From contig CBINFS010000036.1 in NCBI GenBank assembly GCA_966250015.1, forward strand, positions 1 to 36,351: a DNA stretch of 36,351 nucleotides, in the 5' to 3' direction. Shown here one piece after another: positions 15,773 to 23,982 of the stretch (positions are counted from its first letter, which is position 1; each line of letters starts with the position of its first letter). This DNA comes from CBINFS01 sp966250015 (lineage in GTDB: Bacteria > Bacteroidota > Rhodothermia > Rhodothermales > DASSAV01). A model generated the notes under the pieces. The model ran no database searches. It had not been told where the DNA came from and saw only the letters and a list, made by a program, of their open reading frames with translations. A program made the position numbers and the translations under genes.

Positions 15773-17007
15773 ATGAATTCCCGGATGTCGTAGGTTGCCG
15801 TCTTGCACCCCAACGTCGGTGAGATGCACGACCGCAGCGCCATCTCTTGCCGGCGAATCTCCTCATAGGTGAGGGGGCGAATGCCGGCCTCCTCGGCCAG
15901 TTGCCCGTACTCTGTGCCCGGCTCCTCGACGTATTCGGAGAGGTATAGCAGATCGCCTTGTGAGAGATTTAGCTGTTCGAGAAGGCGAACCGTGTCCGTG
16001 ACGTGGCCGTGCGAATAGGTCTCTCCGCCGATGCCAAGCATCACGATGACCCCCACGTTCACACCGGCTGATTTTGCGGTTTCGACGAGGTCGCGCACAT
16101 CGTCGGGCATGGAGGGCTTCCTCAGGAAGTTGAGGAGCGGGACGTGGCCTGATTCCATCCCGATGTAGATCCTTCTCAGGCCAAGCGCTGCAAGCTCCTC
16201 GAACTCTTCGCGCGTCTTTCGGGTGCCGGTAAAGGCGTCGATGAACGAGTAGATGCCTGTGATGCCGTCTGGATTCTCGGCCTTCCACCTGGCGAGCTCC
16301 TCGCGAGAGAGGCCAGCAGGTGCAACGTTGAATGACTCGTTGATCGTTTCGAAAATCGGCAAGAGCCGTCTTTGAGGCGTGACGAGCGCATTGGCGTCGG
16401 CAAGGAAGATCGACCGACGAAGGCCTGGTCCAGTACCGGCAAAGTCGCGTACCGCCGCGATGTGCTCTCGAAATGGCTCCGGGTTTTTGGCATGAAACGG
16501 GATTTCCCGGTAGAAGCCGCAGAACGTGCATTTGTTGTAGTGGCAACCGTGTGTGGCTTGCAGCACGAGGGCCATGTATTGATCCGGCGGGAGGATGCCA
16601 ACTGGCGAATAGATCTGGTTGTAGCGCTCCGCGTCTAGACGGTAGGCCTCAGGACTCCACGAAATGATTCGCTCCAACCACGCTCTCGCCGTCCCGGGGA
16701 ATTCGGCAGGCAGGAAGGGCAGGAGCGAAGATACGGTCTCCGTGCTGCGCCGAATCAGCTCGTCCTTTTCATCTTCGGTCAGATCGCGCCGGATTCGTTC
16801 GCTTCGTCCAGGCGACCATTTTCGGTGTTTGGCGAGGACGCGGTGATTGAGGCCCCGCTTGTAGAAAATGGAATCGTGTGAAGCCGTCAGGAGGCGCCCC
16901 TTGCAGTCGAACGAGAGGGAGTCGTCCGTGCCAATCGTCAGTGAACCGGGACGGACGCTGATCCGAACAGGATCGGCGTAGAGGCTCGTGTTGAATTCGA
17001 AAACCAT
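15766..17007 (-). CDS. Radical SAM protein, CX4CX2C type, function unknown
   Basis: A 413-residue radical SAM enzyme. The [4Fe-4S]-binding cysteines are in GCHYNKCTFCGFYR, at residues 155, 160 and 163, spaced CX4CX2C. This spacing is shared by a group of radical SAM proteins with GCxxNxCTFCxMY-like motifs. Downstream, GLRRIYIGMESGHVPLLNFLRKP and VMLGIGGE fit the rest of the partial TIM barrel used for SAM binding. The N-terminal 130 residues are non-catalytic and unfamiliar. The ATG at 17007 was preferred over an in-frame GTG at 17070 because the extra 21 residues look non-native. It lies downstream of the desaturase gene, same strand, about 100 bp apart. No substrate can be suggested. Confidence 0.82.
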   Translation of the reverse strand: MVFEFNTSLYADPVRISVRPGSLTIGTDDSLSFDCKGRLLTASHDSIFYKRGLNHRVLAKHRKWSPGRSERIRRDLTEDEKDELIRRSTETVSSLLPFLPAEFPGTARAWLERIISWSPEAYRLDAERYNQIYSPVGILPPDQYMALVLQATHGCHYNKCTFCGFYREIPFHAKNPEPFREHIAAVRDFAGTGPGLRRSIFLADANALVTPQRRLLPIFETINESFNVAPAGLSREELARWKAENPDGITGIYSFIDAFTGTRKTREEFEELAALGLRRIYIGMESGHVPLLNFLRKPSMPDDVRDLVETAKSAGVNVGVIVMLGIGGETYSHGHVTDTVRLLEQLNLSQGDLLYLSEYVEEPGTEYGQLAEEAGIRPLTYEEIRRQEMALRSCISPTLGCKTATYDIREFIY

Positions 17008-17107
17008 CGGTACAAATGGGTGTGCGAGGATGAAGGTTAAACCGGACCAACCCGTCAGGTTTCTTCGCACACTCGATTACGTACCGTCCAGGTGAAAATG
17101 GCTCACC

Positions 17108-18127
17108 TCACGTCATGGTAAAGGCACGGCCGTAGATGAAGTCGAACGAGAAGGTTTTTTTATCGGACCGTTGTTCGATGTACTCAGCCACGCGTTTGAG
17201 CCTTTCAGGAATCTTCAGGATCTGTTCCTGGGCTTTTCTGCCGGCCTCGTTCAGACCAGTCAGCAGCTCGATTTTCCAGAACTCGATCGCTTCTTCGACG
17301 ATCGCCTTGTAGTCCCACGGGCCATAGATGCCGGCGCGACGAATGACGTCGGCCATTTCACGGAAGTGCGGCATCGACACGCCCGGCATCTCGATGCTGG
17401 GCATAATTGCGAGGGCAGATTGAAGCGCCCGGTTCGGGTCGAGCTTGAGGACAGCCTTGAAAATATTCCGGTAGAACGTGAAGTGCCGTGCCTCGTCGGC
17501 CGCAACGTTCGTCAGGATGCCCTTAAGCACAGGCTCCTCCTGACCGGCGAGCTTACCCGTGTTCCGATGTGAGAACTGCGTAGCACGTTCCTGGAGCGTC
17601 GTGTAGACGAAAACACGATACGGATCCTTGTCCCATTCGGGTGTGAAGCCGGCCTCTTGATAGGCGTACTTCATCATGTCCACCTCTTTGTACCGGAAGA
17701 GCCGGGAATCACGCGTGTAGTCGCGGAGGACGTCGCCATGCCGGTCTTCCTCGGCGGTCCACATGAAGTTCCACTTTTTCCAGACGCTGTTATCGCCAAG
17801 GTACTTTGAAAGGAGCCGGTGGAAGTGGGGGAGGCCTTCTTCGGTCAGCATATTGAGGACGACGGCCACGCGCACCGAATCCATGAGGCCTCGGGCCCGG
17901 TCGCGGAGCTTCGTGAGGCGGCGATCGTCATCTTCGTCCATCTGCTCGTCAGCGGGTAGGAAGTCACTCGGCATCCATAGCCGCCTCTTTTCGAGGTGCT
18001 GGGCCATCAGGTCTTCGACGAGGGGCTCGATTTCAGCAAGGACTTCAGCTTTGGAGAGCGTCTCAAATTCAGCGTTATGGTTGTCCGGCATGTAGAGGTG
18101 CATAGAAAATGGCGTATCGAGGTTCAA
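17108..18127 (-). CDS. Acyl-ACP desaturase (ferritin-like di-iron)
   Basis: Introduces a double bond into an acyl chain bound to acyl carrier protein, using O2 and a di-iron centre, and so adjusts membrane lipid unsaturation. The 339-residue protein has the two iron-binding repeats of the soluble plant/actinobacterial desaturase family. These are EEDRHG (Glu126-Glu127, His130) and DEARHF (Glu212, His215), with additional helix glutamates at LTEEGLPHFH (about 96-97) and LQERATQ (about 180). Length matches the family. It is divergent from the riboswitch-controlled methionine genes, with 216 bp between. Internal Met codons at residues 9 and 13 are alternative starts. Confidence 0.92.
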   Translation of the reverse strand: MNLDTPFSMHLYMPDNHNAEFETLSKAEVLAEIEPLVEDLMAQHLEKRRLWMPSDFLPADEQMDEDDDRRLTKLRDRARGLMDSVRVAVVLNMLTEEGLPHFHRLLSKYLGDNSVWKKWNFMWTAEEDRHGDVLRDYTRDSRLFRYKEVDMMKYAYQEAGFTPEWDKDPYRVFVYTTLQERATQFSHRNTGKLAGQEEPVLKGILTNVAADEARHFTFYRNIFKAVLKLDPNRALQSALAIMPSIEMPGVSMPHFREMADVIRRAGIYGPWDYKAIVEEAIEFWKIELLTGLNEAGRKAQEQILKIPERLKRVAEYIEQRSDKKTFSFDFIYGRAFTMT

Positions 18128-18311
18128 TAGACGTAATCAGGACTGGAAGTCTCTGCCAGACTAACAAAACTCGGCATTTTAAGATAAGTTTGTCTCGTTA
18201 CGGAACTGTTCCTTTTCGGCGGTGGGACGATTTTGCCTGATTAAAAGCAAAAAAAGTTGATCTGACGCAAAAAATAATTACGAGGACTGGAACACGCCGT
18301 ATCGGGTTTTG

Positions 18312-18317
18312 TATATT
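18312..18317 (+). promoter_or_regulatory. Possible -10 element before the SAM riboswitch
   Basis: TATATT, 27 bp before the aptamer, is the best -10 candidate. The region 17 bp upstream (GGAACA) matches the -35 consensus at only half its positions, so the promoter is uncertain. Confidence 0.3.
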
Positions 18318-18343
18318 GCAGGCATGAAACGATGTTTCTAATA

Positions 18344-18466
18344 GCTCATCCAGAAGGGTGGAGGGAATAGGCCCTGTGAAACCCTGGCAACCGCCCTCCG
18401 GAGTCTGAGAGGACAACGGAGAGAAAGGTGCCAACTCCTGCCCCACATGCGTGGGGAAAGATGAGC
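18344..18466 (+). promoter_or_regulatory. SAM-I (S-box) riboswitch aptamer
   Basis: The leader before the methionine genes contains the S-box core: CTCATCCAGAAGGGTGGAGGG, then GGCCCTGTGAAACCCTGGCAACC, then AAGGTGCCAACTCC, in the usual order and spacing. P1 is a perfect 7-bp stem, GCTCATC (18344-18350) with GATGAGC (18460-18466). P4 is CCCCAC-ATGC-GTGGGG (18441-18456). When S-adenosylmethionine binds, P1 is stabilised and the downstream terminator should form. Core motifs are intact, so I expect a functional aptamer. Confidence 0.95.
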
Positions 18467-18504
18467 GGAGGAGACGGCAGTACTTCCCAAAGCGGGAACG
18501 ACTT

Positions 18505-18541
18505 TCCTCTTCCGCAAGTCGGCGCGGGAGAGGATTTTTTT
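18505..18541 (+). terminator. Riboswitch-controlled intrinsic terminator
   Basis: An 11-bp stem with one G-T wobble, TCCTCTTCCGC (18505-18515) with GCGGGAGAGGA (18524-18534), has an 8-nt loop and is followed by seven Ts (18535-18541). Its 5' arm is also complementary over 9 bp (18507-18515) to 18465-18473, which includes the last two bases of P1. That gives a mutually exclusive antiterminator: SAM bound means termination, SAM low means read-through. Confidence 0.88.
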
Positions 18542-18739
18542 ATTTCCTCTCTCCAAACCCGCAAGGACGGGTCCAGGCTGACTTCTCTAGCTGCACTTCT
18601 GGAACGCTATCTCCATCGACTTCAATCTGCCGGCTTGACCGCGCGCGAGGAATTCCGTCGGCCGGAAGATCCCGTAAACACAAAAAGAGCGTTTACAATC
18701 TCATAAGGCGAAAAGTCATAACAAACAAGGTTAACTCAG

Positions 18740-20074
18740 ATGAGCAGCAACGGAGAGCAGCGGAAGTTACACTTTGAGACCCTTCAGGTACACGCAGGGC
18801 AGGCGCCGGCGCCGGGGACGAATTCGCGCGCGGTACCCATCCACGCCACCACATCGTACACGTTCAACAATGCGGAGCACGGTGCGAATCTTTTTGCGCT
18901 GAAGGAGTTCGGAAACATCTATACGCGGATCATGAATCCGACGACTGATGTGTTCGAGCAGCGCATGGCAGCCCTCGAAGGCGGCGTCGCCGCTCTGGCG
19001 ACATCCAGCGGCCAGGCGGCACAGTTCTTAACGATCACGACCATTGCAGAAGCCGGGGATAACTTCGTTTCAACGAGCTACCTCTACGGCGGAACGTACA
19101 ATCAATTCAAGGTCAGCTTCCCTCGTCTCGGCATCGACGTCCGGTTCGCCGACGGTGACGACCCCGATTCGATCGAGAGCCTGATCGACGATCGTACGAA
19201 GGCCATCTACGTCGAGACGATTGGCAACCCGAAATTTAACATACCTGACTTTGAGCGCCTCGCGAAGCTGTCGGAGAAATACGGCGTACCGCTTGTGGTC
19301 GACAACACGTTCGGCGCGGGCGGATATCTCTGCCGGCCGTTCGATTACGGCGCAAACATCGTCGTTGAGAGCGCGACGAAGTGGATTGGCGGCCACGGGA
19401 CGACTATCGGTGGTGTCATCATCGACGGCGGCAACTTCCCGTGGAATAACGGTCGCTTCCCAAGCTTCACCTCGCCGTCACCCGGGTACCATGGTCTCAA
19501 TTTCTGGGAGACCTTCGGTCCGAACGGCGTGCTTGGCGCGAATGCGGCGTTCATCATCCGGGCACGCGTTGAAGGTCTGCGCGACTTCGGTCCGTCGCAG
19601 AATCCTTTCGGCTCGTTCCTTTTGCTTCAGGGGCTCGAGACGCTGTCGCTGAGGGTGGAGCGTGAATGCCAGAACGCCCTCGAGCTCGCTCGCTGGCTGG
19701 AGGCACGTGAGGACGTGACCTGGGTGAGCTATCCCGGTCTGGAGAGCCATCCGTACCACGAAGCGGCGAAGAAATACCTGCGGAATGGCTTTGGCGCCGT
19801 GTTGGCCTTCGGTATCCGTGGCGGCAAAGAAGCAGGCGCGGCGTTCGTAAGCAACGTGAAACTTGCGAGCCACCTGGCCAACGTCGGCGATGCCAAAACC
19901 CTCGTGATCCATCCGGCGTCGACGACGCACCAGCAGCTCTCCGAAGAGGAGCAGGCTGCCGCGGGCGTCACCCCCGACCTGGTCCGGGTCTCCGTCGGCA
20001 TCGAGCACATCGACGACATCAAGGCGGATTTCGCCCAGGCTTTTGCGTCGATTGGCAAAACGGTTTCGGCGTAA
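18740..20074 (+). CDS. metY: O-acetylhomoserine sulfhydrylase (aminocarboxypropyltransferase)
   Basis: PLP enzyme converting O-acetylhomoserine and sulfide to homocysteine and acetate, the direct-sulfhydrylation route to methionine. The 444-residue protein belongs to the Cys/Met-metabolism PLP family: YTRIMNPTTDVFEQRMAALEGG (about 61-82), VVDNTFG with the PLP-contacting Asp188, and ESATKWIGGHGT with the PLP lysine at Lys214. The extra length and the GGVIIDGGNFPW segment fit MetY rather than MetB or MetC. It is the first gene after the SAM riboswitch, about 200 nt beyond the terminator. metX follows after 53 nt that include a strong hairpin. Confidence 0.95.
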   Translation: MSSNGEQRKLHFETLQVHAGQAPAPGTNSRAVPIHATTSYTFNNAEHGANLFALKEFGNIYTRIMNPTTDVFEQRMAALEGGVAALATSSGQAAQFLTITTIAEAGDNFVSTSYLYGGTYNQFKVSFPRLGIDVRFADGDDPDSIESLIDDRTKAIYVETIGNPKFNIPDFERLAKLSEKYGVPLVVDNTFGAGGYLCRPFDYGANIVVESATKWIGGHGTTIGGVIIDGGNFPWNNGRFPSFTSPSPGYHGLNFWETFGPNGVLGANAAFIIRARVEGLRDFGPSQNPFGSFLLLQGLETLSLRVERECQNALELARWLEAREDVTWVSYPGLESHPYHEAAKKYLRNGFGAVLAFGIRGGKEAGAAFVSNVKLASHLANVGDAKTLVIHPASTTHQQLSEEEQAAAGVTPDLVRVSVGIEHIDDIKADFAQAFASIGKTVSA

Positions 20075-20080
20075 GCAGAA

Positions 20081-20113
20081 GCAGCGGTGCGGCCGTCCAG
20101 GCTGCACCGCTGC
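20081..20113 (+). repeat. Strong hairpin between metY and metX
   Basis: GCAGCGGTGC (20081-20090) pairs perfectly with GCACCGCTGC (20104-20113) around a 13-nt loop, 7 nt after the metY stop and 14 nt before the metX start. No T-run follows, so it is more likely an mRNA stability or processing element, or a translational control point, than a terminator. Confidence 0.6.
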
Positions 20114-20127
20114 AAACTATTCGTAAC

Positions 20128-21195
20128 ATGGTGAATACCGTTACATTTGACGAGTTTGTACTGGAAACAGGGACCGTACTACGTGCGGTTCCTGTGGCGT
20201 ATCAGACGTGGGGGCAGCTGAACCCGCGCCGAGACAACGTCATTGTCGTCTGCCACGCCCTTACAGGGAGCGCAGACGTGGAGTCTTGGTGGGGGCCGAT
20301 GATCGGACCGGGACGCGCATTGGACACGGACCGGTTTTTTGTTGTCTCGGCGAACGTGATCGGCTCGCCTTACGGCAGCGTGTCACCCCTGACCGTGAAT
20401 CCGGAAACCGGTGCGCCCTACGGCGCTGCTTTTCCGGAGGTGACCATACGGGACACCGTGCGGTTGCACAAGATGCTCCTGGACGAGCTGGGCATCACGC
20501 AGGTGGCCATGGTCATCGGCGGATCCATGGGGGGCATGCAGGTGTTGGAGTGGGCTTTTTTCGGAGACTACGTTCAGTCCCTCGTGCCCATTGCGGTAGG
20601 AGGAAAACATTCGGCATGGTGCATCGGGTGGAGTGAAGCCCAGCGCCAGGCGATTTACGCCGATCCGAACTGGAAAGGAGGTAACTACACCCCCGACGCA
20701 GCTCCGGATGCCGGCCTGGCAGCGGCACGGATGATGGCGATGATTTCGTACCGGTCGCGTGCATCGTTCGAGGACCGTTTCGGCCGCGAGTTGATGCCTC
20801 GGACCAACGGTACGACGCCTGCTTTCCGAGTGGAGAGCTACCTGAGGCACCAGGGCGAAAAGCTGGTGCAGCGTTTCGACGCAAACTGCTACGTCAGCTT
20901 GACGAAGCAGATGGACACACACGACGTTTCGAGAGGTCGAGGAACATATGAAAACGTGCTGAGGAGCATCGGGCAACCGACGCTGGTGATCGGAATCTCG
21001 TCGGACGTGCTCTATCCGGTGGAGGAGCAGGAGGAACTAGCCAGGTTCATCCCCAATGCACACCTGGAAATCATCGACGCTCCACACGGACATGATTCTT
21101 TTTTGATCGAAATTGAGTATCTACAACGGATCGTTCAGCAATGGATGGAATCCAAACTTATGAACGTCCCTGGCATAGCAGACGTTTGTATATGA
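20128..21195 (+). CDS. metX: Homoserine O-acetyltransferase
   Basis: Activates homoserine with acetyl-CoA to give O-acetylhomoserine, the substrate of the MetY encoded just upstream. The 355-residue alpha/beta-hydrolase has the nucleophile elbow GGSMGGMQ (Ser133), a late SSDVLYP segment carrying the expected catalytic Asp, and the catalytic His at about 322 in APHGHDSF. The conserved LTGSADVESWW and NVIGSPYGS blocks are present. Acetyl rather than succinyl specificity is inferred from the pairing with MetY. Its TGA overlaps the aspartokinase ATG by 4 nt (ATGA), so the two are translationally coupled. Confidence 0.93.
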   Translation: MVNTVTFDEFVLETGTVLRAVPVAYQTWGQLNPRRDNVIVVCHALTGSADVESWWGPMIGPGRALDTDRFFVVSANVIGSPYGSVSPLTVNPETGAPYGAAFPEVTIRDTVRLHKMLLDELGITQVAMVIGGSMGGMQVLEWAFFGDYVQSLVPIAVGGKHSAWCIGWSEAQRQAIYADPNWKGGNYTPDAAPDAGLAAARMMAMISYRSRASFEDRFGRELMPRTNGTTPAFRVESYLRHQGEKLVQRFDANCYVSLTKQMDTHDVSRGRGTYENVLRSIGQPTLVIGISSDVLYPVEEQEELARFIPNAHLEIIDAPHGHDSFLIEIEYLQRIVQQWMESKLMNVPGIADVCI

Positions 21196-22127
21196 GTCGA
21201 CCTCTCAAGGTTGCGAAGTTTGGTGGTACTTCGGTTGGTGCACCGGAAAGTCTGAAGGGCGTCGTCGAAATCGTCAAAAACTCGGCGAGCCGCCACCGGA
21301 TGGTCGTCATTGCTTCTGCGGTATCCGGCGTGACTGACCTTCTCGTCAATGCTTGCAACAGCTACGACGAATCATACGATAAAAACACTTTTCTGAATTC
21401 CCTTCACGATCGGCACGTGACGCTTGCAAGCGCCGTGTTGCAGCCGGACTCGCTGGATCGGTACCTGCCGGTTCTTGAAGCAGTTCTGGCGTCACTCGAC
21501 GAAGTGATGGGTGACCTGCGGACGCCTGGGAAGGAGGCCTGGTGCCGGGATGCCGTCATCGCTGCCGGCGAACGGATGTCGGTGCCGCTCGTGGCCCTCG
21601 CGCTAATCGATGCCGGGCTCGACGCAATCCCGGTTGATTCTGCTCCGCTGGTCGTCACCGACGATACGTACGGTGAGGCGATTGTCGACTTATCGACCAC
21701 GAAGCGGAACATCCAGGACTGGCACCAGAACATTCCGGAGAAGACCATCCCGGTGGTGACTGGCTTCATCGGCTCAACGCCGGACGGTCACACGACGACG
21801 CTCGGCCGGGGTGGGAGTGATTACTCCGCCGCACTGTTTGCCAGCGCCCTTCACGCCGTCGTGATGGAACGGTGGACCGACGTGGACGGCATCTACGCCG
21901 AGGACCCACGAAAAAACAAGCACGCGAAGCGGCTGGCATCGATCGTGCTCGAAGAGGCTTGGGCGTGGAACCAGGCAGGCCGCCTCGGCATGCACCGGAA
22001 GGCACTCGACCCGCTGGTGTCCGAAGGCATACCGGTACACGTTCGCTGCACACTGACACCCCACCGGTTCGGCACGCTCATCGTTCCGGCAGGCCGGGAG
22101 CAGGCGATTTCGGCCGTGGCGCTATAA
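21192..22127 (+). CDS. Aspartokinase, catalytic domain only (no ACT domains)
   Basis: Phosphorylates aspartate, the first step toward homoserine, lysine and methionine. The 311-residue protein has the amino-acid-kinase signature VAKFGGTSVG (residues 7-16), SAVSGVTD, ERMSVPLVALAL, the FIGSTPDGHTTTLGRGGSDYSA block and WTDVDGIYAEDPR. It stops after the kinase fold, whereas typical aspartokinases continue for about 100-150 residues with two ACT domains that bind lysine or threonine. Only 81 non-coding bases follow before asd, so the regulatory part is absent, not frameshifted. The ATG at 21192 overlaps the metX stop; a start at 21141 inside metX is less likely. Control may rest on the riboswitch rather than on allostery. 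Confidence 0.93.
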   Translation: MSRPLKVAKFGGTSVGAPESLKGVVEIVKNSASRHRMVVIASAVSGVTDLLVNACNSYDESYDKNTFLNSLHDRHVTLASAVLQPDSLDRYLPVLEAVLASLDEVMGDLRTPGKEAWCRDAVIAAGERMSVPLVALALIDAGLDAIPVDSAPLVVTDDTYGEAIVDLSTTKRNIQDWHQNIPEKTIPVVTGFIGSTPDGHTTTLGRGGSDYSAALFASALHAVVMERWTDVDGIYAEDPRKNKHAKRLASIVLEEAWAWNQAGRLGMHRKALDPLVSEGIPVHVRCTLTPHRFGTLIVPAGREQAISAVAL

Positions 22128-22208
22128 AGCTTCCATCGGTTCATTTTTTCAGGTGCTCTTTAAACACTTCATCGGGCTCCCCTCAATCACCATTTACTTA
22201 CGATTACC

Positions 22209-23285
22209 ATGCAGAGGAAATTCAAGGCAGGCATTTTGGGCGCGACGGGCGCCGTCGGCCAGAAGTTCATAGAGGTCCTTACGAATCACCCGTGGTTCGA
22301 GATTTCGGTTCTTGCGGCATCCGAACGCTCTGCCGGCAAGAAATACCGGGACGCCGTGAATTGGATCGGCTCGAAGCCGATCCCGACTGAAGTTGCCGAC
22401 CTCGAAGTAGTGGAAGCCAAACCCGGATTTGATGCGGACGTTGTTTTCTCCGGACTGGATGCGAACGTCGCGGAAGAAATCGAACGCGATTTTGCGGCTG
22501 CCGGGTACCCGGTGGTTTCCAACGCCCGGAATTACCGGATGAAGGACGACGTGCCGCTGCTCATTCCGGAGGTCAACCCCGACCACACGAAGCTCATCGA
22601 ACGGCAGAGTTGGGGTAGCAGCGGGTACATCGTGACGAACCCGAATTGCTCAACGGTGGGGCTCGTGACGGCCTTACGGCCGCTCGTCGATGCATTCGGC
22701 GTGGAAGTCGTGCAGGTCGTGACGATGCAGGCGCTCTCCGGCGCCGGCTACCCGGGTGTGGCTTCGCTGGACGCGCTCGGAAACGTCGTTCCATACATCG
22801 GCGGTGAAGAAGAGAAGATGCAGACCGAGCCGCTGAAGCTGCTCGGCAAGCTCGAAGACGGCCGTGTCTCGCCCGCATCGATTGCAATCAGCGCGCACTG
22901 CAACCGCGTCCCTGTGCTCGAAGGGCATACCGAGGCCGTGTCGGTCAAGCTCGGCCAAAAAGTCGATGCCGCCGATGTGCGGGAAGTCTTCAAAAACTAC
23001 CGCAGCCCCATTGCGGACCTCGGCCTCCCGAGCGCGCCAGACCCGCTCTTCGAAATATTTGACGACCAGAGATTCCCCCAGCCGAGAAGGCACGTCGAGC
23101 TGGGCAACGGGATGAAGGTGTCGATCGGACGGATCCGGAACTGCCCGGTGTTCGACGTCAAGTTTGTACTGCTCGTCCACAACACGATTCGTGGAGCCGC
23201 GGGCGGCGCCGTGCTCAACGCTGAGCTGCTCGTAAAACAGGGCTACCTGGTTCATCGGGAAACAACGGTTGCGGTCGGAGCATAA
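22209..23285 (+). CDS. asd: Aspartate-semialdehyde dehydrogenase, fungal/archaeal type
   Basis: Reduces aspartyl-phosphate from the adjacent aspartokinase to aspartate semialdehyde with NADPH. The 358-residue protein has the Rossmann motif GILGATGAVGQKF (residues 8-20), the catalytic cysteine in NPNCSTVGL (Cys147) and a basic catalytic region SAHCNRVPVLEGHTE with His at about 240. Sequence blocks fit the archaeal/fungal branch of the family rather than the E. coli branch. It is the fourth gene after the SAM riboswitch, 81 nt after the aspartokinase. Homoserine dehydrogenase, needed to reach MetX, is not nearby. Confidence 0.94.
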   Translation: MQRKFKAGILGATGAVGQKFIEVLTNHPWFEISVLAASERSAGKKYRDAVNWIGSKPIPTEVADLEVVEAKPGFDADVVFSGLDANVAEEIERDFAAAGYPVVSNARNYRMKDDVPLLIPEVNPDHTKLIERQSWGSSGYIVTNPNCSTVGLVTALRPLVDAFGVEVVQVVTMQALSGAGYPGVASLDALGNVVPYIGGEEEKMQTEPLKLLGKLEDGRVSPASIAISAHCNRVPVLEGHTEAVSVKLGQKVDAADVREVFKNYRSPIADLGLPSAPDPLFEIFDDQRFPQPRRHVELGNGMKVSIGRIRNCPVFDVKFVLLVHNTIRGAAGGAVLNAELLVKQGYLVHRETTVAVGA

Positions 23286-23325
23286 ACGGGCGGTAGTCTC
23301 CCGTATTCATCTATCCGCCGCAACC

Positions 23326-23853
23326 ATGCCGAAACCAGATTACCGCATCCGACGCGCACTCCTAACCGACCGGAGCCAGCTCGGGCGGTTATGGACGGCG
23401 TTTTTGAAAGAGCAATGTGAGGCCGACGGGCGGCTCGGGATTTCCGAAGACGCCCTCGAGCGGTGGTACAACGACTATCCATTGTGGATCAAGGACGATT
23501 CGAAGCGGATATTCGTTGCTGACGCGGGGGGCGAAGCCATCGGGTTCCTCACGGCGCATCGCTGGGCCCCGCCACCGATTTACGCGGAATCGTCGGAGGT
23601 GTACATCGACGAGCTGTACATAGCAGCGGACCATCGGGGCAAGGGGATGGGGCGGAAGCTCGTCGACGAAGCCAAAGCCTGGGCGGAAGTAGTGGGCGCG
23701 AAGCGGCTGCGTATGTCGGCGCTCGTTGAGAACCGGGATGCCGTGGACTTCTGGAAAGAACAGGGCGCCGAACCGTTTTCCGTGACGCTCACCATTGAGC
23801 TGAAGGGAGACGAGACGGGAGCAAAGTCCGGTGTGCGGAAGCTGGGTTTTTGA
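23326..23853 (+). CDS. GNAT-family N-acetyltransferase
   Basis: A 175-residue acetyl-CoA-dependent acyltransferase. The central strand and motif A are clear: VYIDELYIAADHRGKGMGRKLVDEAKAWA, with the pyrophosphate-binding HRGKGMG loop at about residues 105-111. It is followed by RLRMSALVENRDAVDFWKEQGAEP, the usual C-terminal motif B. The target (small molecule, peptide or protein) cannot be deduced. The ATG at 23326 lies 40 nt after asd, so it may be the last gene of the methionine operon by read-through. A tRNA with its own promoter follows. Confidence 0.88.
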   Translation: MPKPDYRIRRALLTDRSQLGRLWTAFLKEQCEADGRLGISEDALERWYNDYPLWIKDDSKRIFVADAGGEAIGFLTAHRWAPPPIYAESSEVYIDELYIAADHRGKGMGRKLVDEAKAWAEVVGAKRLRMSALVENRDAVDFWKEQGAEPFSVTLTIELKGDETGAKSGVRKLGF

Positions 23854-23933
23854 TGGAACCTGGGCATGTTCGTCCGGTTTACTTGGCACGGGCCAGGGTG
23901 GTACAAAGAGTCGATGAAGGCCGCCCTTTCGAG

Positions 23934-23962
23934 TTGACAGCCTTCCGTTTTCTTTGTATCAT
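23934..23962 (+). promoter_or_regulatory. Promoter of the tRNA-Gly gene
   Basis: A perfect -35 TTGACA (23934-23939) and -10 TATCAT (23957-23962) with a 17-bp spacer. Transcription would start at about 23969, 14 nt before the mature tRNA. This is the clearest promoter in the window. Confidence 0.8.
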
Positions 23963-23982
23963 ACGTCCCCGTCGCAAAACAA

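Noticed and set aside
18428..18777. Two small frames across the riboswitch expression platform
   Set aside because: They run through the terminator and aptamer 3' end, and their translations have no protein-like pattern; the RNA structure explains the sequence.
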